64,000 bases of DNA from Dendrophyllia cribrosa (GCA_024195265.1 JAJLRJ010000001.1:51638672-51702671); one strand, 5' to 3'; numbered from the stretch's first letter, positions 45,728-56,730 are shown. Notes: a model not told the origin generated them from the letters alone. Numbers and translations are program-made.

Positions 45728-46542
45728 AGGGCCATTTATACGAGAGATTTTAAGACGCGGCTTACACAAGCCGCGGCTTATGTAAGCCGCGAACTGACCT
45801 ATTTATACGAGCGCGGCTTGTATAAGACGCGAAGTGCTCGTATAAATGGTTCGCGTCTTATTTTTTATACATCCTCGTTTACATGCGATGTTACCATTAG
45901 CAACAAATCTGCAACAATACAAGATGGCGCGCTACAGCAAAAAGCAAAAGTGTGCTGTCATTTTAAGAAGGAAGAAACTTTTTCAGAGATGTTTTCTTCA
46001 ATTTTGAGAAGTCTTCTTTTCTTATGAAGACCATGCTGTTAAGGAAAATTCATAAACTCGGCGTTGCATACACAGAATACAACAGAAATCCGAGAAGAGT
46101 CGGTAGAAAGCGATCGACGGATTGGTGCGATCGCGACATATTGCAGATGGAAGATGCTGAATTCATTGCAAACTTTCGGCTCTCCCGGCCATCTTTTGCA
46201 AAGCTTTGCAACGAATTACGCTTGTAGAGCCATCTTGTTTGCAATCTGAAAGTCGGGAGCTCACACGAGATCGCGTAAGCTAAACCTGCGCTTGCGCAGT
46301 ATGTGTTTCCGTCTTAGATAAGCCGCGAACCCATTTAAACGAACAACTTCGTGGCCTACATAAGCCGCGGCTTATGTAAGACTAGCCCTAGACCCGCGGC
46401 TTACACAAGCCGCGTCTTAAATAAGCCGCGGCTTGTGTAAGACGCGAACGGTGATTTTGTACCATTTATACGGTCAGTTCGCGGCTTACATAAGCCGCGC
46501 CTTATGTAAGTCGCGGCTTATTTCTCTCGTATAAATGGCCCT
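45728..46542. mobile_element. PIF/Harbinger-like element, 815 bp
   Basis: The ends AGGGCCATTTATACGAGAGA and its inverse, flanked by AAT on both sides, give a 3-bp target duplication as in PIF/Harbinger. Near each end are many copies of ccgcggcttatgtaag and its inverse, which fold strongly. The remaining ORF at 46024-46227 holds RRVGRKRSTDW and DAEFIANFRLSRPSFAKLCN, like the N-terminus of Harbinger transposases; the catalytic part is absent. Confidence 0.82.
46024..46227 (+). pseudogene. N-terminal remnant of a Harbinger transposase
   Basis: 68 codons reading to a stop at 46225, with the conserved F.LSR..F..LC.EL pattern. The DDE catalytic region is missing, so the copy cannot move on its own. 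Confidence 0.65.
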
Positions 46543-46684
46543 AATGTTGATCAGTTACGCATGCGTGTTGCTAAAAACCGCTGTCAAAATTGATTGTATT
46601 TTATAAATTGCTGGAAAAATCGCAGGTCCAGTTCACAAAAATCGCAGTAAATTCACCGGCCTTTCACACGCGCGATTTTGCGTC

Positions 46685-47110
46685 GCGTTGTTTGTTATTG
46701 AGGATGCGAAAGACGCGCTATTTTTTTTAGGGCCTAGGAGGGTATTGCTTAGACTGAAACGTTTCTTCAGTTGCAAGACATATTATGTAGTCTCTTCATG
46801 CTGAAGAGCTTTGTCATAGACAGCTGTCTGTAAATAATGAAATCCGCAGGTTTCAAACCTCGCTATTTTTGGAAATTAACAGGATGTGGGCTAAAACAAG
46901 CAACAGGAAGTTTATTTGACACGAATCTTCCATTCCGCATTTTTACGCTCTTAATATGCCCACCTTCTTCCGATAAATATCCCTGTGAGCGATAAAAAGC
47001 ACAGGAAAACTCCTTTTTGTGAATTCAACTTTGGTTTTTATTGACCCAGAAGACAAATTCTTTACCGTTTCAAATCCATCGCTATACGTGCGTCAAAGGA
47101 AAATAAACTA
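46685..47110 (+). repeat. Upstream part of duplicated segment B
   Basis: Matches 35520-35700 and 36300-36480 in order. In copy B the match to the gene resumes at about 48580, so about 1.4 kb was inserted between (47111-48579), including a G-run element and a hairpin element. Confidence 0.75.
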
Positions 47111-47660
47111 GAAATACGTGTATCGCAGAACCTCGCGCAGCTCGGGGGAGGGTGCACCACCGGTCGAAACTTTGGTGGCGTCTCGATTTGCGTATGAGGC
47201 TTCTCGTCGTCCCACTTTGTCTTTTTTGAAACCAAAAACGTTGGTAGAAGGTCCATTCGATGGTTCACGTACCGTTTACCGTCCGCCATCTTTGTTTACA
47301 TTGCTCCTATTCTTGGTTTTCACTGTCACGCCATAAAATTTTAAAATCGAAACGATTTAGTGAAAGAAGCCAAGAATTTGTAATGTTATAAAAGAGTAAC
47401 AAATAAACAACTTCGCTAAGTCTCAGATCTGTGCAGTATCCCGTTGTTGAATTATTCGCCAAAGCATTCGACTCAAATTTACAGAGCTTTGTATGGCCGC
47501 CGGAAATCAATAAAAACATCTGGACTTCACTTTCGCTCTTAAAGCAATTACTTTTCTCTCGTGAACTACTATTCATTCGCATAAACTGCCCTCCTAATAC
47601 TTTAACTGCCCAAAGTGCTAAAAATCACGAGGAGAGGCCTTTCTTACATAGGAAAAAGCC

Positions 47661-47661
47661 C

Positions 47662-47703
<42 letters not shown>

Positions 47704-48019
47704 ACTCCCGACAATTTAGGATAGGCGTGTGCCGCCAAGGCTCTCAAACCCTGACCCTATTTAAGGGTAGAAAATCGAGATTTGATACCCTTTTTAAGGC
47801 CCAATTCAGGCGTGTAGTACAGTTTTAACAGAACATATCTTTTTCGTTTTGCGCGTTGCGGTGGATACTGCAATTTAGTGACCCTATCTAAGGAATATCT
47901 AAGGATCACAATACTAACAATACCAATAAAGATAACCTATTTAAGGACTGAGCACCTTAAAAACCCTACCCTATCGGGCGGCACATACCTATATAGCGTA
48001 TATAGGGGAGTACCCCCCC
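47661..48019. mobile_element. G-run/GTACTCCC element, about 350 bp
   Basis: A run of over 30 G then gtactcccgac at the left, and aggggagtacccccc at the right. Internal ccctatttaagg and ggcggcacata motifs. The clear inverted ends (GGTACTCCC and GGGAGTACC) suggest a miniature element whose ends extend as homopolymers. Run lengths are not reliable. Confidence 0.68.
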
Positions 48020-48267
48020 TGGCGAAAAAGCTTTGTCACGGACGCCATGTTGGTGTTTTTTTTAGCGCTTCGCGTCCGGAAACCCGAGAACAAATCAAAT
48101 TAGCAAAATACAATAATCGCTAGCACTGTTATACTGGAGACACCCTCGAAGGTACACGGTAACCTTAATATCATTGCTGTTTATACATCAATCTATTTAC
48201 TTTAATTTAGTTAATTTTACGTAATACCATGTATACAAATGGGAATACCGAAATATGATTGTTGTTG

Positions 48268-48563
48268 TTGTTGTGTCACGTAGGGTGAAAAATAAGAAAT
48301 TCAAAATGCTGCATTTTCAAAACGAAAGACGCTACCGGGTTGGAAACTTGTGAAAAGATTTATTTTTAAGTCATCTTCAACCTGGTGGACATATATTATA
48401 AACTCAGAAGGCATTGCGATTTATGATTTTCGAATTTTGACGTCACGTGAAAACCAAGAATAGCCTTTGTCTGACGTCATTCAAGCCGTGCGCTGTTGCC
48501 AGGCAACTGCACGACATCCTCACGTATAAAAAAAATTATTTTTCACCCGAGGCACAACAAATT
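48268..48563. mobile_element. Miniature element, about 28-bp inverted ends
   Basis: ttgttgtgtcacgtagggtg and its inverse ending cccgaggcacaacaa pair, with aaaataa inside each end. It was inserted into segment B just before the gene flank. Confidence 0.68.
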
Positions 48564-48699
48564 TATTAACCTCGCTTCGCGAGGAACTAGGAGATACACA
48601 GGCTCAAAACGAATTCTGAAGTCGTTTGTTGTATATTATCCGGTTTTATCATCTCAGTGAAACTCAAACCTTCTTTCCTTCTGACGAGTTGAAGGGAAA

Positions 48700-49542
48700 A
48701 TGTCCGTCTCGGATACCACTTTTATTCTCGTTGATTTTCCCAGCCTTGTTGACACTAAAAAGAACCAGAATTTAGGCAGTTTGCGTTGCAGTACAAGCTG
48801 TTTCAAATTGACTGCGATGGGCGTTTACCTTGGCGTTCTTGTCTGGCGATTTATCGGTTTGATTTTGTTCAGCATTCACGCTGCCGACTGCCTATTCCGC
48901 GAAAAACATGCCAGTTACCGATGCAAGAACTTCACGCTTTTCTCGCATGCGGATGAACTGGAAGTCGCATGGCAGATGGCTTCGGTTATCAACACCTTGA
49001 TTGTTATTGTAGTTCTTGTGAAAGTTCCTAGCTATCAGGGATATCTCTCTGCTCTTCGAAACAACTCAAAACATGCTCGGTTCTGGTCGCTTTTCTTCCA
49101 ACTTGCCGTGACTGTGATTTCGAAGATCGTGGTGATTTGCACTGGGCCGCCGATAATCAGCAAGATAATTGAAGTTGAATATATTTTTATGGAGGTTTCT
49201 ATGACCCTTGTTGTGTACCTGAGGAATGGCGTTCCCGCGCCATGGAAGCTCACAGATGGGAAGATGTCCGCAATTCGCATTTTCCGCGTAGCCCATGCTG
49301 CCTACATTTTTTCCCTTCTCGTTTTCATTTTGGAAAATTTCTACTTGTTTATTATAACTTCTGCGCAAGCAGCCTTTCAAGTGACTGGCCTTTACAACTC
49401 TCATAGTGAATCTTCTGCGATTCAGGTCATAGCTGTGGTGTTAAATACCGCAGAAGCGACTTTTTACTACGCCGTGATGAAGTTCTTCTGGAACAAGTGG
49501 TTTTATGACAAAAAGAATCTCTTAGTAAAGGACAACGTGTAA
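48700..49542 (+). CDS. Unrecognised multi-pass membrane protein, copy B
   Basis: 280 residues, intronless, about 93% identical to copy A by direct comparison (20 differences). Differences cluster at residues 5-48 and after 135; residues 49-134 are unchanged. The start context (gttgaagggaaaatg) matches copy A. The hydrophobic segments, the [12 protein letters not shown] loop and the charged C-terminus are kept. AATAAA lies at 49636, inside the miniature element that follows directly, so polyadenylation may use transposon sequence. Product and role unknown. Confidence 0.88.
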   Translation: MSVSDTTFILVDFPSLVDTKKNQNLGSLRCSTSCFKLTAMGVYLGVLVWRFIGLILFSIHAADCLFREKHASYRCKNFTLFSHADELEVAWQMASVINTLIVIVVLVKVPSYQGYLSALRNNSKHARFWSLFFQLAVTVISKIVVICTGPPIISKIIEVEYIFMEVSMTLVVYLRNGVPAPWKLTDGKMSAIRIFRVAHAAYIFSLLVFILENFYLFIITSAQAAFQVTGLYNSHSESSAIQVIAVVLNTAEATFYYAVMKFFWNKWFYDKKNLLVKDNV

Positions 49543-49556
49543 CTTTTTAGCTCCTG

Positions 49557-49753
49557 GCGTGTGTTTCTCAGAACTCCTGAAGACGTTTCGGGCCCGAAAC
49601 AGAGATTCAATTTTCGTTCGTTTTGATTGCTAAGCAATAAAATTCTGAGAAGACGAGAAACTTTACACTCGTTTTAAGGCTAAAAACTTTACCGCCTGAA
49701 AGAGGCGGCTTTCGGGACCGAAAAGTCCGTTCGGAAATGTGAGAAACGCACGC
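49557..49753. mobile_element. Miniature element, GCGTG..TTTCTCAAA ends, copy 3
   Basis: It starts 14 bases after the copy B stop codon. The flank beyond (tgatgaaacgtgctttct) matches that of copy 2 at 40590, so the element predates the duplication. Confidence 0.7.
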
Positions 49754-49829
49754 TTAGGGTCAAAGCTTAACTGATGAAACGTGCTTTCTATTTTTAACCC
49801 TTTCAGTCCCCGAGTCAATTATGGAGACA

Positions 49830-50130
49830 TGTAATGTAGTTCTAACTTTTGAGTCTGTGGACACTGAAAATCCTATGGTGTGACCATTCAAATGAAACCT
49901 CTTCAACAGCAGTTTTGCATGGCACCATTTGTTTTTCAATATTTTACAAATGAAATTTGGGATTTTTCTTGAACTTTGCCGGCTTTTAGCATTCTTTGGT
50001 GTTTAAAAGTTAAGTATGTGGTTGAAATCATCTGTGTGGCCATTCAAATAAAACGCTCTTCAGCAGTACTTTCCTGTGCTGCTGTTTCAATATTTTACAA
50101 TATTTGGGGATTTTTCTTGAATTTTAAGTT
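49830..50130. repeat. Dispersed repeat (gagtctgtgga, ccattcaaatgaaac), two tandem parts
   Basis: The blocks gagtctgtggacactgaaaa, tgtgaccattcaaatgaaac and ttttgcatggcacca appear here, are partly repeated at 50010-50130, and recur inverted at 52185-52350. A weaker relative lies at 34757-34860. Confidence 0.6.
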
Positions 50131-50385
50131 TGGCCTCTCTTGTGAGTACGATGACAAGAGTCAATGCTGTCATGCTTGCTGCTCTCTGTATTCTATACTG
50201 AGGGCTCTTCCTTTTCTAAGACAAAGTGTAAATCGAATGGTCCTTGACCGCGCCATTACTTCCATTGTTTGTATCTTATAAAGCAAAACACTATTCATGC
50301 CGTCTTTGGGGCGAACAAAGCGATAGATATAGTTGTTCGGTGGAAACCCTGTGTCATAAGCAAAATATAATACGAGCTAATACGT

Positions 50386-50620
50386 GTGGGTGCACGGAGA
50401 TATGAAGTTTCTCTTCTCGCGTTGAACTCGAGAATAAACGACAGTAATAACTTTAGTTTTAAGCAGTTTGCGAAACTTTCGGAAGACTTTCGAAAATTGT
50501 CCGAATGCTGTCCGAAGGATGTACAGTCGTTTCCGATCATTTTCCGAAAATGTCCTAAGAGTGCCGAAGATGTCCGAAGATTTCCGAGGAAGATCCGAAG
50601 ATGTTTCAATTATAGACCGA
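50386..50620. repeat. Degenerate ccgaagatgt-type short repeat
   Basis: From 50460 on, units of about 12 bp such as gtccgaagat and tttccgaaaat repeat imperfectly. ORFs on both strands here have the same low-complexity text and I do not call them genes. The start (gtgcacggagatatg) is shared with 4930. Confidence 0.65.
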
Positions 50621-50715
50621 CACCCTTAGCTCGTGTGACATTTCATGAAGGCATCTTTCTCTTCCCTCGTCACGATGAAGATAAAAATTGATATCTTCAC
50701 ATGTGTCGAGATGTA

Positions 50716-50866
50716 ATATATCAAACATGAGACACAGTGTTTCATCAGATTTCCAAACACCGCGAAGTGGGTTGAAAAACGAGGCGCAGCCGAGTTTTTT
50801 TTAACCCACTTCAAGGTGTTTGGAAATCTGATGAAATACTGTGTCGAATGTTTGATATTACTTCTC
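50716..50866. mobile_element. Hairpin element
   Basis: agtgtttcatcagatttcca and its inverse tggaaatctgatgaaatact pair, as do cgaagtgggttgaaaaac and the opposite text. The arms are about 60 bp. Confidence 0.82.
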
Positions 50867-51297
50867 AAACAAAATGATTTTAGAAGGAGAAATTAAGGAT
50901 GCAAAAATGAGGAGTGTTTGAACTGATATCCAAACACTCATTAAACATTAATTTCCTTTGTATTTTCGTCATGAATTATTAATGAGTTTGAGAAATGATT
51001 TTTCCGCATTGGGAGAAATCGTAGTCATTCACTGAAGTTGATAAAATATTCAAGTTTATAACACTGGAGTCGACTCCATTTCAAATATTGAACTACCATA
51101 TTTGGATAAGTAGGAAATGTGGTGTTAATCCTAATTATTATCAATATACGCGGCCAAATAAGAAACTGCCTTCGAGAAAACACGCGTGAGTGGTGGGCGA
51201 TATTGAATTTGACGGGCTGCAAACGCATTTACGGCCCTGTTTCTGTTAAACATGTTTTTCTTATTAAATAAATTTGTACGATTTGGCCTTGTGTATT

Positions 51298-51450
51298 GAT
51301 AATAATGATAATCACATGACTTTTGTCGGGCATATAGTTTATTTGTGTCCCTCGTAGCATCATTTGCACCCTCGCTCCGCTCGGGCGCAAATGATGCTAC
51401 TCGGGCCACAAATAAACTATATGCCCTCCAAAAGTCATGTGATTGTCCTA
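51298..51450. mobile_element. Near-perfect hairpin element
   Basis: aatcacatgacttttgtcgg pairs with the inverse at the right end, then atagtttatttgtg with cacaaataaactat, up to a centre of gctccgctcgggcgc. The arms are about 70 bp. Positions 51451-52180 and 52351-52600 show no supported gene. Confidence 0.85.
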
Positions 51451-52607
51451 TTTACGTGCATCCAAGGAAATTGTTAACAAAGGTAAAATTTAGAACTGAC
51501 ACCATTTTTTGTTTTTAATATCCAATCTCGACAGCTCTTCTGAGCAGCTTCTACACTACCGACATACACAGTATATTAGACTTAATTGTGCTTAGCGTGT
51601 ATATATTAATTGATTCCAATAACAAGACGTGTAAAAATGTTAATGATACTTCTAATAGGTGTTATTAATAATATTGTGCATTTTGTAGTTGACCAAGTCG
51701 AAATAAAGATGAAAAAAAAAAAATGTCACGGGGTTTTTGTTATTTTTTGGACCAAACTGCATGAAATAATTTACTAAATACCTTTGCCTCTTATACAAAA
51801 TGCTCTAAGAGCACTCTAAGAGCACCATAATTAGTTTTAAGCCGTTTTTCGAAAACACAAGGTAAGAACTTGAGTTGTAATTCATTTCAATCCAGGCCAT
51901 CTGCACCCAAGACGTGCTTTGACAATTTCAGTGCACAGTATAGTTAGTGTTAAAACTGGAGCAATATTGTTAGGTTGCCATTAATGCAAATATGTTTTTT
52001 GGCTTTTCAAAGTGATACCAAAACCCGGAAGTAAACATAGATCGTAAACAGCGCATATTATTATTGGATATTTTTAGATCATTGCTCAAATAAGTGGTGA
52101 TCAGCATTTGCGGAAGTAGGTTTTGATAAGGTCAATAGCGTTTATACGTAGTACGTGTTTTGTAATCATTTAACTCCAACGAGTGCCAAAAAAACAAAAT
52201 TAAAGAAGAATCCCAAATTTAATTTTATAAGGTATCGAAAAACCAATAGCACCATGCGAAAGTGTTGCAAAAGAGGTTTCATTTGAGTGGTCACACCATA
52301 GGATTTTGTTCACAGACTCAAAAGTTAGAACTGCACTACGTGATGAGCAAGCGCGTGTGCTTAGGTTCTTGAATTCTTCATAGTTGACTGTTATAAAAGG
52401 CTGAACAGCGTTCGCGGAAGTGAATTTCGAGGGTGATTGGTATTTGCTTAAGTGAGGTTTAAGTTGTATGAATATTTAATTTCTTACTATGATATTTGAA
52501 GTTGAGAAAAAGAAAATAGTTTTTTAGTAATGTCCTGCCGCGCCGTCAAGCATTTAAAATTCTGACGGAAAGTGGTTCGCAGGACAAAGAAAAACAAAAC
52601 AAAAATA

Positions 52608-52965
52608 AATTAGCAGTACTTATGACCGAAATATAAATATGTAGCGTGTTTCACTTCAAGCCTTATTCGCGACGGTGCTCGTGTTTCGAATAATTTCAAA
52701 TTCGTCTTCGCTTGGATGATTTGGCTGTCATTCAAGTTTGTTTTTCTGTGAAAGCGGCTCATGACAGAGAGTGGCTCACTGGATAAAGAAAAAACCAAAC
52801 CAAAACAAAACAAAAATCAGCAGTACTTATGACCTAAATATAAATATGTAGTGTGTTTGACTTCGAGCCATATTCGCGACGGTGCGCGTGTTTCGATAAT
52901 TTTCAAATTCATTTCGCTTAGATGACTTGACTGTCATTCAAGTTTGTTTTTCTCGGAAATAGGCA
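52608..52965 (+). repeat. Tandem duplication upstream of the membrane-protein pseudogene
   Basis: Two direct copies of about 180-200 bp, each with cagtacttatgaccgaaata-like and ctgtcattcaagtttgtttt text. The copies end about 70 bases before the pseudogene start, so they could be a duplicated promoter part. Confidence 0.8.
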
Positions 52966-53033
52966 CATGCACGAACTTATAACTCTTCCGGCATTGATGA
53001 CAACGAATGTAGACTTGTTTCGCTGAAGTGAAA

Positions 53034-53440
53034 ATGTCGGGAACGGTCGGTTATGTTCCATTAGAACAAGACTTCGCCGAGTGGTTAAACTGTAGTCGCC
53101 AAGTTTTTATCACATTGGTCGTTTTGTCAGCTTGCTTTTTCGTTTTTCTTACCCGATTCATCGGCTTGGTGTTGGATATGCATTATTCCCGCCAACAGCT
53201 GCAGTTTTCGTAAACAGACTATCCTAAAGGTATCCTAAAGATTTTTCACGTTGGTTGTATTCGCGGATGAACAAGCAATGGGATGGCATGTGGACATCTG
53301 CAAACACTTTCTTTCCTATTGTGGTTGCGTGAAAAGTTTCCAAGTGCCTGGCAAGCAGGGATATATTTGAGCCACTCGCAACAACTCGAAGTGCTCTCGG
53401 TTTATTGACTTTATTCGGCCTGTCAGATGTTGATCGTCAT
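53034..53440 (+). pseudogene. Broken third copy of the membrane-protein family
   Basis: ATG at 53034 in the same gaagtgaaaatgtcg context as copies A and B. The first part reads MSGTVGYVPLEQDF and contains RFIGLVL, against RFIGLIL in copies A and B, then stops at 53211. Further on, about 53262-53410, the DNA aligns to copy A residues 85-126 (gcggatgaac, tggttgcgtgaaaagt, cagggatata, then RNNSK), with frame shifts and an in-frame TGA at 53368. No readable C-terminal half was found. More diverged than A and B are from each other. Confidence 0.75.
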
Positions 53441-53627
53441 TGTCTACAGCATTATTACTACGTTTTATTGAGCTGCTGGGAATAAGTTTGAATTTTTCGA
53501 AGTGTGATTTATTGTTGGGTAGATTGCTTTGTCTTGTGTTGGGCACATGTGGATGTTCAACCTCCCCGCTACGCCATTTTGAAATTGAAGAAGGCCGTAG
53601 AAATGCGTAGAGACGATGTTGATACAC

Positions 53628-54574
53628 ATTACAGCCATGATCCGTCACGCGTCACCAGTATTTTTGAAAATTTGAGGAGTTTTCAAGTTTACGCGTCGAT
53701 TTTGTAAATTCATTCCGAGTTTCGTAATTCCCGTGAGAATTTTACCGCAATTTCGGAAACAAAGACCAACAAAATATCATTTTATTTGAAATGTTACATA
53801 TCCGAACAATATTTAATAGGTTTTTTATGCGTGTAGTGAAGTTATTTTTCTTTTAACTCGTGACTTTCAAAGTGTTTTCCAGAGAGATATTCAGGCCCCT
53901 TCCACACGTATACGTATACGTATACGTTCGTAAACGTGTATTTTTTTATCTGAAACGCTCCCGTCCACACGAAGCCAGCCATCGTTTACGATTCGTTTTC
54001 ACCTGTCCACACGTAAACGCTAAAACGATACGTAAACACTTCACTGAGCATGCGTCAGACTGTCCGCCATATTGGATATCTGCTCTATTTTCTTTATTTG
54101 TGGACTGGGTCTGAATCTGACATCAGCGTTTACGAAAATATCCGTTTACGCTGTCCACACGTAAACGGGTAAACGGCGTTTTCGAAAATATCCACTTTGG
54201 AGAGCGTTTTCGAAAATTTTTTTTTTTTTTTTAATTTTTTTTTTTTTTATTTAAGTGTCAAAAGACCTTATAGCCTGGGTAAACCCATACTAATTTGGGG
54301 ACACATAAAAATATTAAAAAAAGTATAAAATATCTAAATATCTAAAGTATAAAATATCTAATTTTCTAATCCGTTTAGGGTGACCGTTTTCATCGTTTAC
54401 GTGTGGACGGGAGGCCTAAACGCATAAAAAAATATGAGTTTACGAACGTAAACGTATACGTGTGGACGGGGCCTCAAGGTTTCATTCAAATCTCGGACAT
54501 TACAAAGAAATATTCAAATGTTCATTTTCGTCTTGTGGATTGCTGGTCACGCGTGACGGAGCATGGCTGTAAGT
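53628..54574. mobile_element. Outer inverted-repeat element carrying a nested element
   Basis: acagccatgatccgtcacgc at the left is matched by the inverse gcgtgacggagcatggctgt at the right over about 28 bp, followed inside by text that also pairs in part. The inner 53893-54474 element splits it. Confidence 0.6.
53893..54474. mobile_element. Miniature element, AGGCCCC(G)TCCACACG ends
   Basis: aggccccttccacacgtata and the inverse of aggccccgtccacacgtata bound it. Repeated cgtttacg, acgtgtggac and cgtatacg blocks lie near both ends. A poly-T/poly-A stretch at 54209-54250 lies in the middle. Confidence 0.72.
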
Positions 54575-54778
54575 GTCATTTTAGTCATTGTGGAGAATCT
54601 TTTTTATCTCTTTATGCTGATGTTCGGTTACAGGGCTCGAGGGCACGGAAAAGAGATTTTACAGATTTCAAGTCTCGAAGAATATCGCTAACTCAGACCA
54701 TAATTAGTTTCCTTTTTTTCATAATTAGTTTCCTGATCTCCATTTCATTTTGTAATTTTTAGTTAGAGTTCAGCCTCC

Positions 54779-55180
54779 TTAAAGTGACAACAACCCTTCT
54801 TTTTTATCACAAGTATGACTATCGATTTTATATCAAGTGAATAATTGGGTAGTGTAATACAGCGGAATCCCGATTTTTCGAACCTCGCGAATATTCGAAC
54901 CAAAACTCGTTTTCGTTGGATCAGTCAATGCCACCTTCGATTTTTCGAACTCCCGATTTTTAAACCCAATTTCCGTTTCCCTTGGAGGTTAGAAAAATCG
55001 GATTCCACTGTATTTTTTTTATTTGAGTTGACGTCACATGCATTAGCATATTGGGGATAAAAAGCTCGACAACTCACAGACGCAACATTCAAATGAAGAA
55101 ATATTCCACAACTCAATTATTCACTTGATGAAGAATTGATATTTGTGATAGAAAAGGGTTATAAATTGTAGGTACTTTAA
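54779..55180. mobile_element. TTAA-flanked element with a nested pogo-like element
   Basis: ttaaagtgacaacaaccctt on the left pairs with the inverse ending ggtactttaa on the right; tatcaagtgaataattg pairs with caattattcacttgatg. TTAA lies at both borders. The nested piece is 54860-55010. Confidence 0.75.
54860..55010. mobile_element. pogo/Tigger-like miniature element
   Basis: cagcggaatcccgatttttc and the inverse ending aatcggattccactg, flanked by TA (54858-54859 and 55011-55012). Internal tttttcgaac repeats. Length 151 bp. Confidence 0.8.
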
Positions 55181-55376
55181 TGCGGACTCCAAAGGGACAG
55201 TCCCAACTGTCCGCATTTTTGAAGTGTGACCTGTATTATAGAGGTAGGAATTGTATGACTTTTGAATTCTTTGGGACCAAGAGAACTGTCCGTAGTAGAG
55301 AGGTGTCCATATTACAGAGGTGTCCGTACATGTATTACTGACAGAGGTGTCCGTAAGGAGCGGTTCGACTGTATCT
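55181..55376. repeat. Fragment of a pogo-like element end
   Basis: aggtgtccgtaaggagcggt and tcgactgta match the inverse ends of the 23452 element family, but no matching left end is present, so it is truncated. Confidence 0.5.
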
Positions 55377-55487
55377 GCTGTGTGTCTTGAGTTAATGGGA
55401 TTTTAGTTTGTTTTTACGAGGTCAGAGTAACAAGAATGTTTGCAGTGGCGAGAATTAGTAACATTATTCCTTTGCTTTATATGACAG

Positions 55488-55568
55488 TCTAAAGATGATA
55501 CGATAACTGGCGTGGAACTATTAGCCCATATCCCATACTTTGTGGCTGTCGCTCCAAAGGAAACTTAA
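55488..55568 (+). CDS. Orphan terminal exon, 26 codons, gene unknown
   Basis: After a pyrimidine-rich tract and cag at 55485-55487, an open frame reads SKDDTITGVELLAHIPYFVA and ends VAPKET then TAA at 55566; AATAAA lies at 55818. The peptide looks like a normal coding exon but no upstream exon was found in the neighbouring 20 kb. It is in phase 0, like the exon 35242-35316 of the EF-hand gene, so a very long intron is possible though unproven. Confidence 0.35.
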   Translation, partial: SKDDTITGVELLAHIPYFVAVAPKET

Positions 55569-56129
55569 TCACAACAATAATGGGTACTACATAATCAGAA
55601 GACACTTCATACCATGTTATATGACGACATAAAGAGCCATGTCACGTGTACTCAAGATTCGCCACTTCGATTGATTGCTTTATCGGCCGGATTTGCAAGA
55701 ACTGTGTTTAGTGTTTTGGGCTTTCAACGGGTGGAAAAATCAAATCGGCCCAAATGCCTAGGGGTACGTTCCTTTGCCCTCTATTAGTGGGCATTGAGTT
55801 CCTATGATGTCCTGGATAATAAACCGCTTCTGGCTCGTTGATCGGTTCCTAAAACGCCAAACATTCCCAAGAGAAAAAAAAGAGACTATATGAGGTCAAG
55901 AATTAATCACTGAAAATGTAAATACTATTAAATTTATCATTGAAATGTTTTTGTTTTTTGTTTTTGTTTTGTGATACTGGTATAATATCTATCCCATCTC
56001 AAACCTGCCTATCTTCCTTCATCACTGTGCAAAAACGAAAAGGAGTTCCTCTGAGGTCCTTTGTAGTTCGTGACCATGTTGCGACAAGATGCGAAGAATT
56101 TCCAAAGAACTCCGATTCTGATTTTGCCC

Positions 56130-56369
56130 CCGAGATTAGCCTAACAAAAATATGTAAGGGACTAAAAGATAGCCAGCGAAAGCGACTGGAACTTCAGGAA
56201 CATGCAAATTTAATGGCGGCCGTGCAAATGCGAAAAGTACGGCCGAAAAAAAAAAACGTTTTCCCGTGTTCGGATTGAAAAACGGTTTGGACAGGTTATT
56301 AAATACATTATTTCCTTCCAAAAAATGTACAAAAATGACATTTAAAAATTGATCGAACTGGCACTTTAA
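56130..56369. mobile_element. TTAA-ended element, second copy, opposite orientation
   Basis: The inverse of the right end is ttaaagtgccagttcgatca, matching 6599 (ttaaagtgcccctgtgatca). aatttaatggcggccgtgca mirrors the ggccgccattaat block there. The left end was not found. Positions 55569-56129 have no supported gene. Confidence 0.5.
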
Positions 56370-56547
56370 GGTAACGTAGTGATATGTAGCCCTCGTTTTC
56401 CTTTTGTCCTCTTATCTGATTATATTGAATGTACCCCGCCAATAAATAGTTACCTGCATGTTACGTGATTAGTGAGTTGGTTATGTGCAGCCGGGAATAT
56501 TACGGACTGTAGGGAAATATCAGCCCGCTCTCCCCTGGGACAATCAA

Positions 56548-56730
56548 TAGACCTTATTCATAAATGGCGACCGATTTATTTTTTAGTTTATATTAATGTT
56601 AATTAGCTCTCTTGGCCTTGTTAGCATGTACAAAATTCAAAAGAATTTTCCCTCTAAAATAAAGCAAACGGGGTAATTAACTTAAGTACAAAAGAAAAAT
56701 AAATCGGTCGCAATTTTCGAATAAGGTCTA
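56548..56730. mobile_element. Miniature element, about 37-bp inverted ends
   Basis: tagaccttattcataaatgg and the inverse ending attttcgaataaggtcta pair, and gcgaccgatttatttttt pairs with aaaaataaatcggtcgc. No ORF. Positions 56731-57604 contain only short unsupported ORFs. Confidence 0.78.

Noticed and set aside
49035..49404. Reverse ORFs inside copy B (and the same inside copy A)
   Set aside because: They are antisense shadows of the 280-residue membrane protein.
50386..50691. ORFs on both strands with repeated SEDFRKLSE-like text
   Set aside because: They follow from a degenerate 12-bp repeat, and both strands are open for the same reason.
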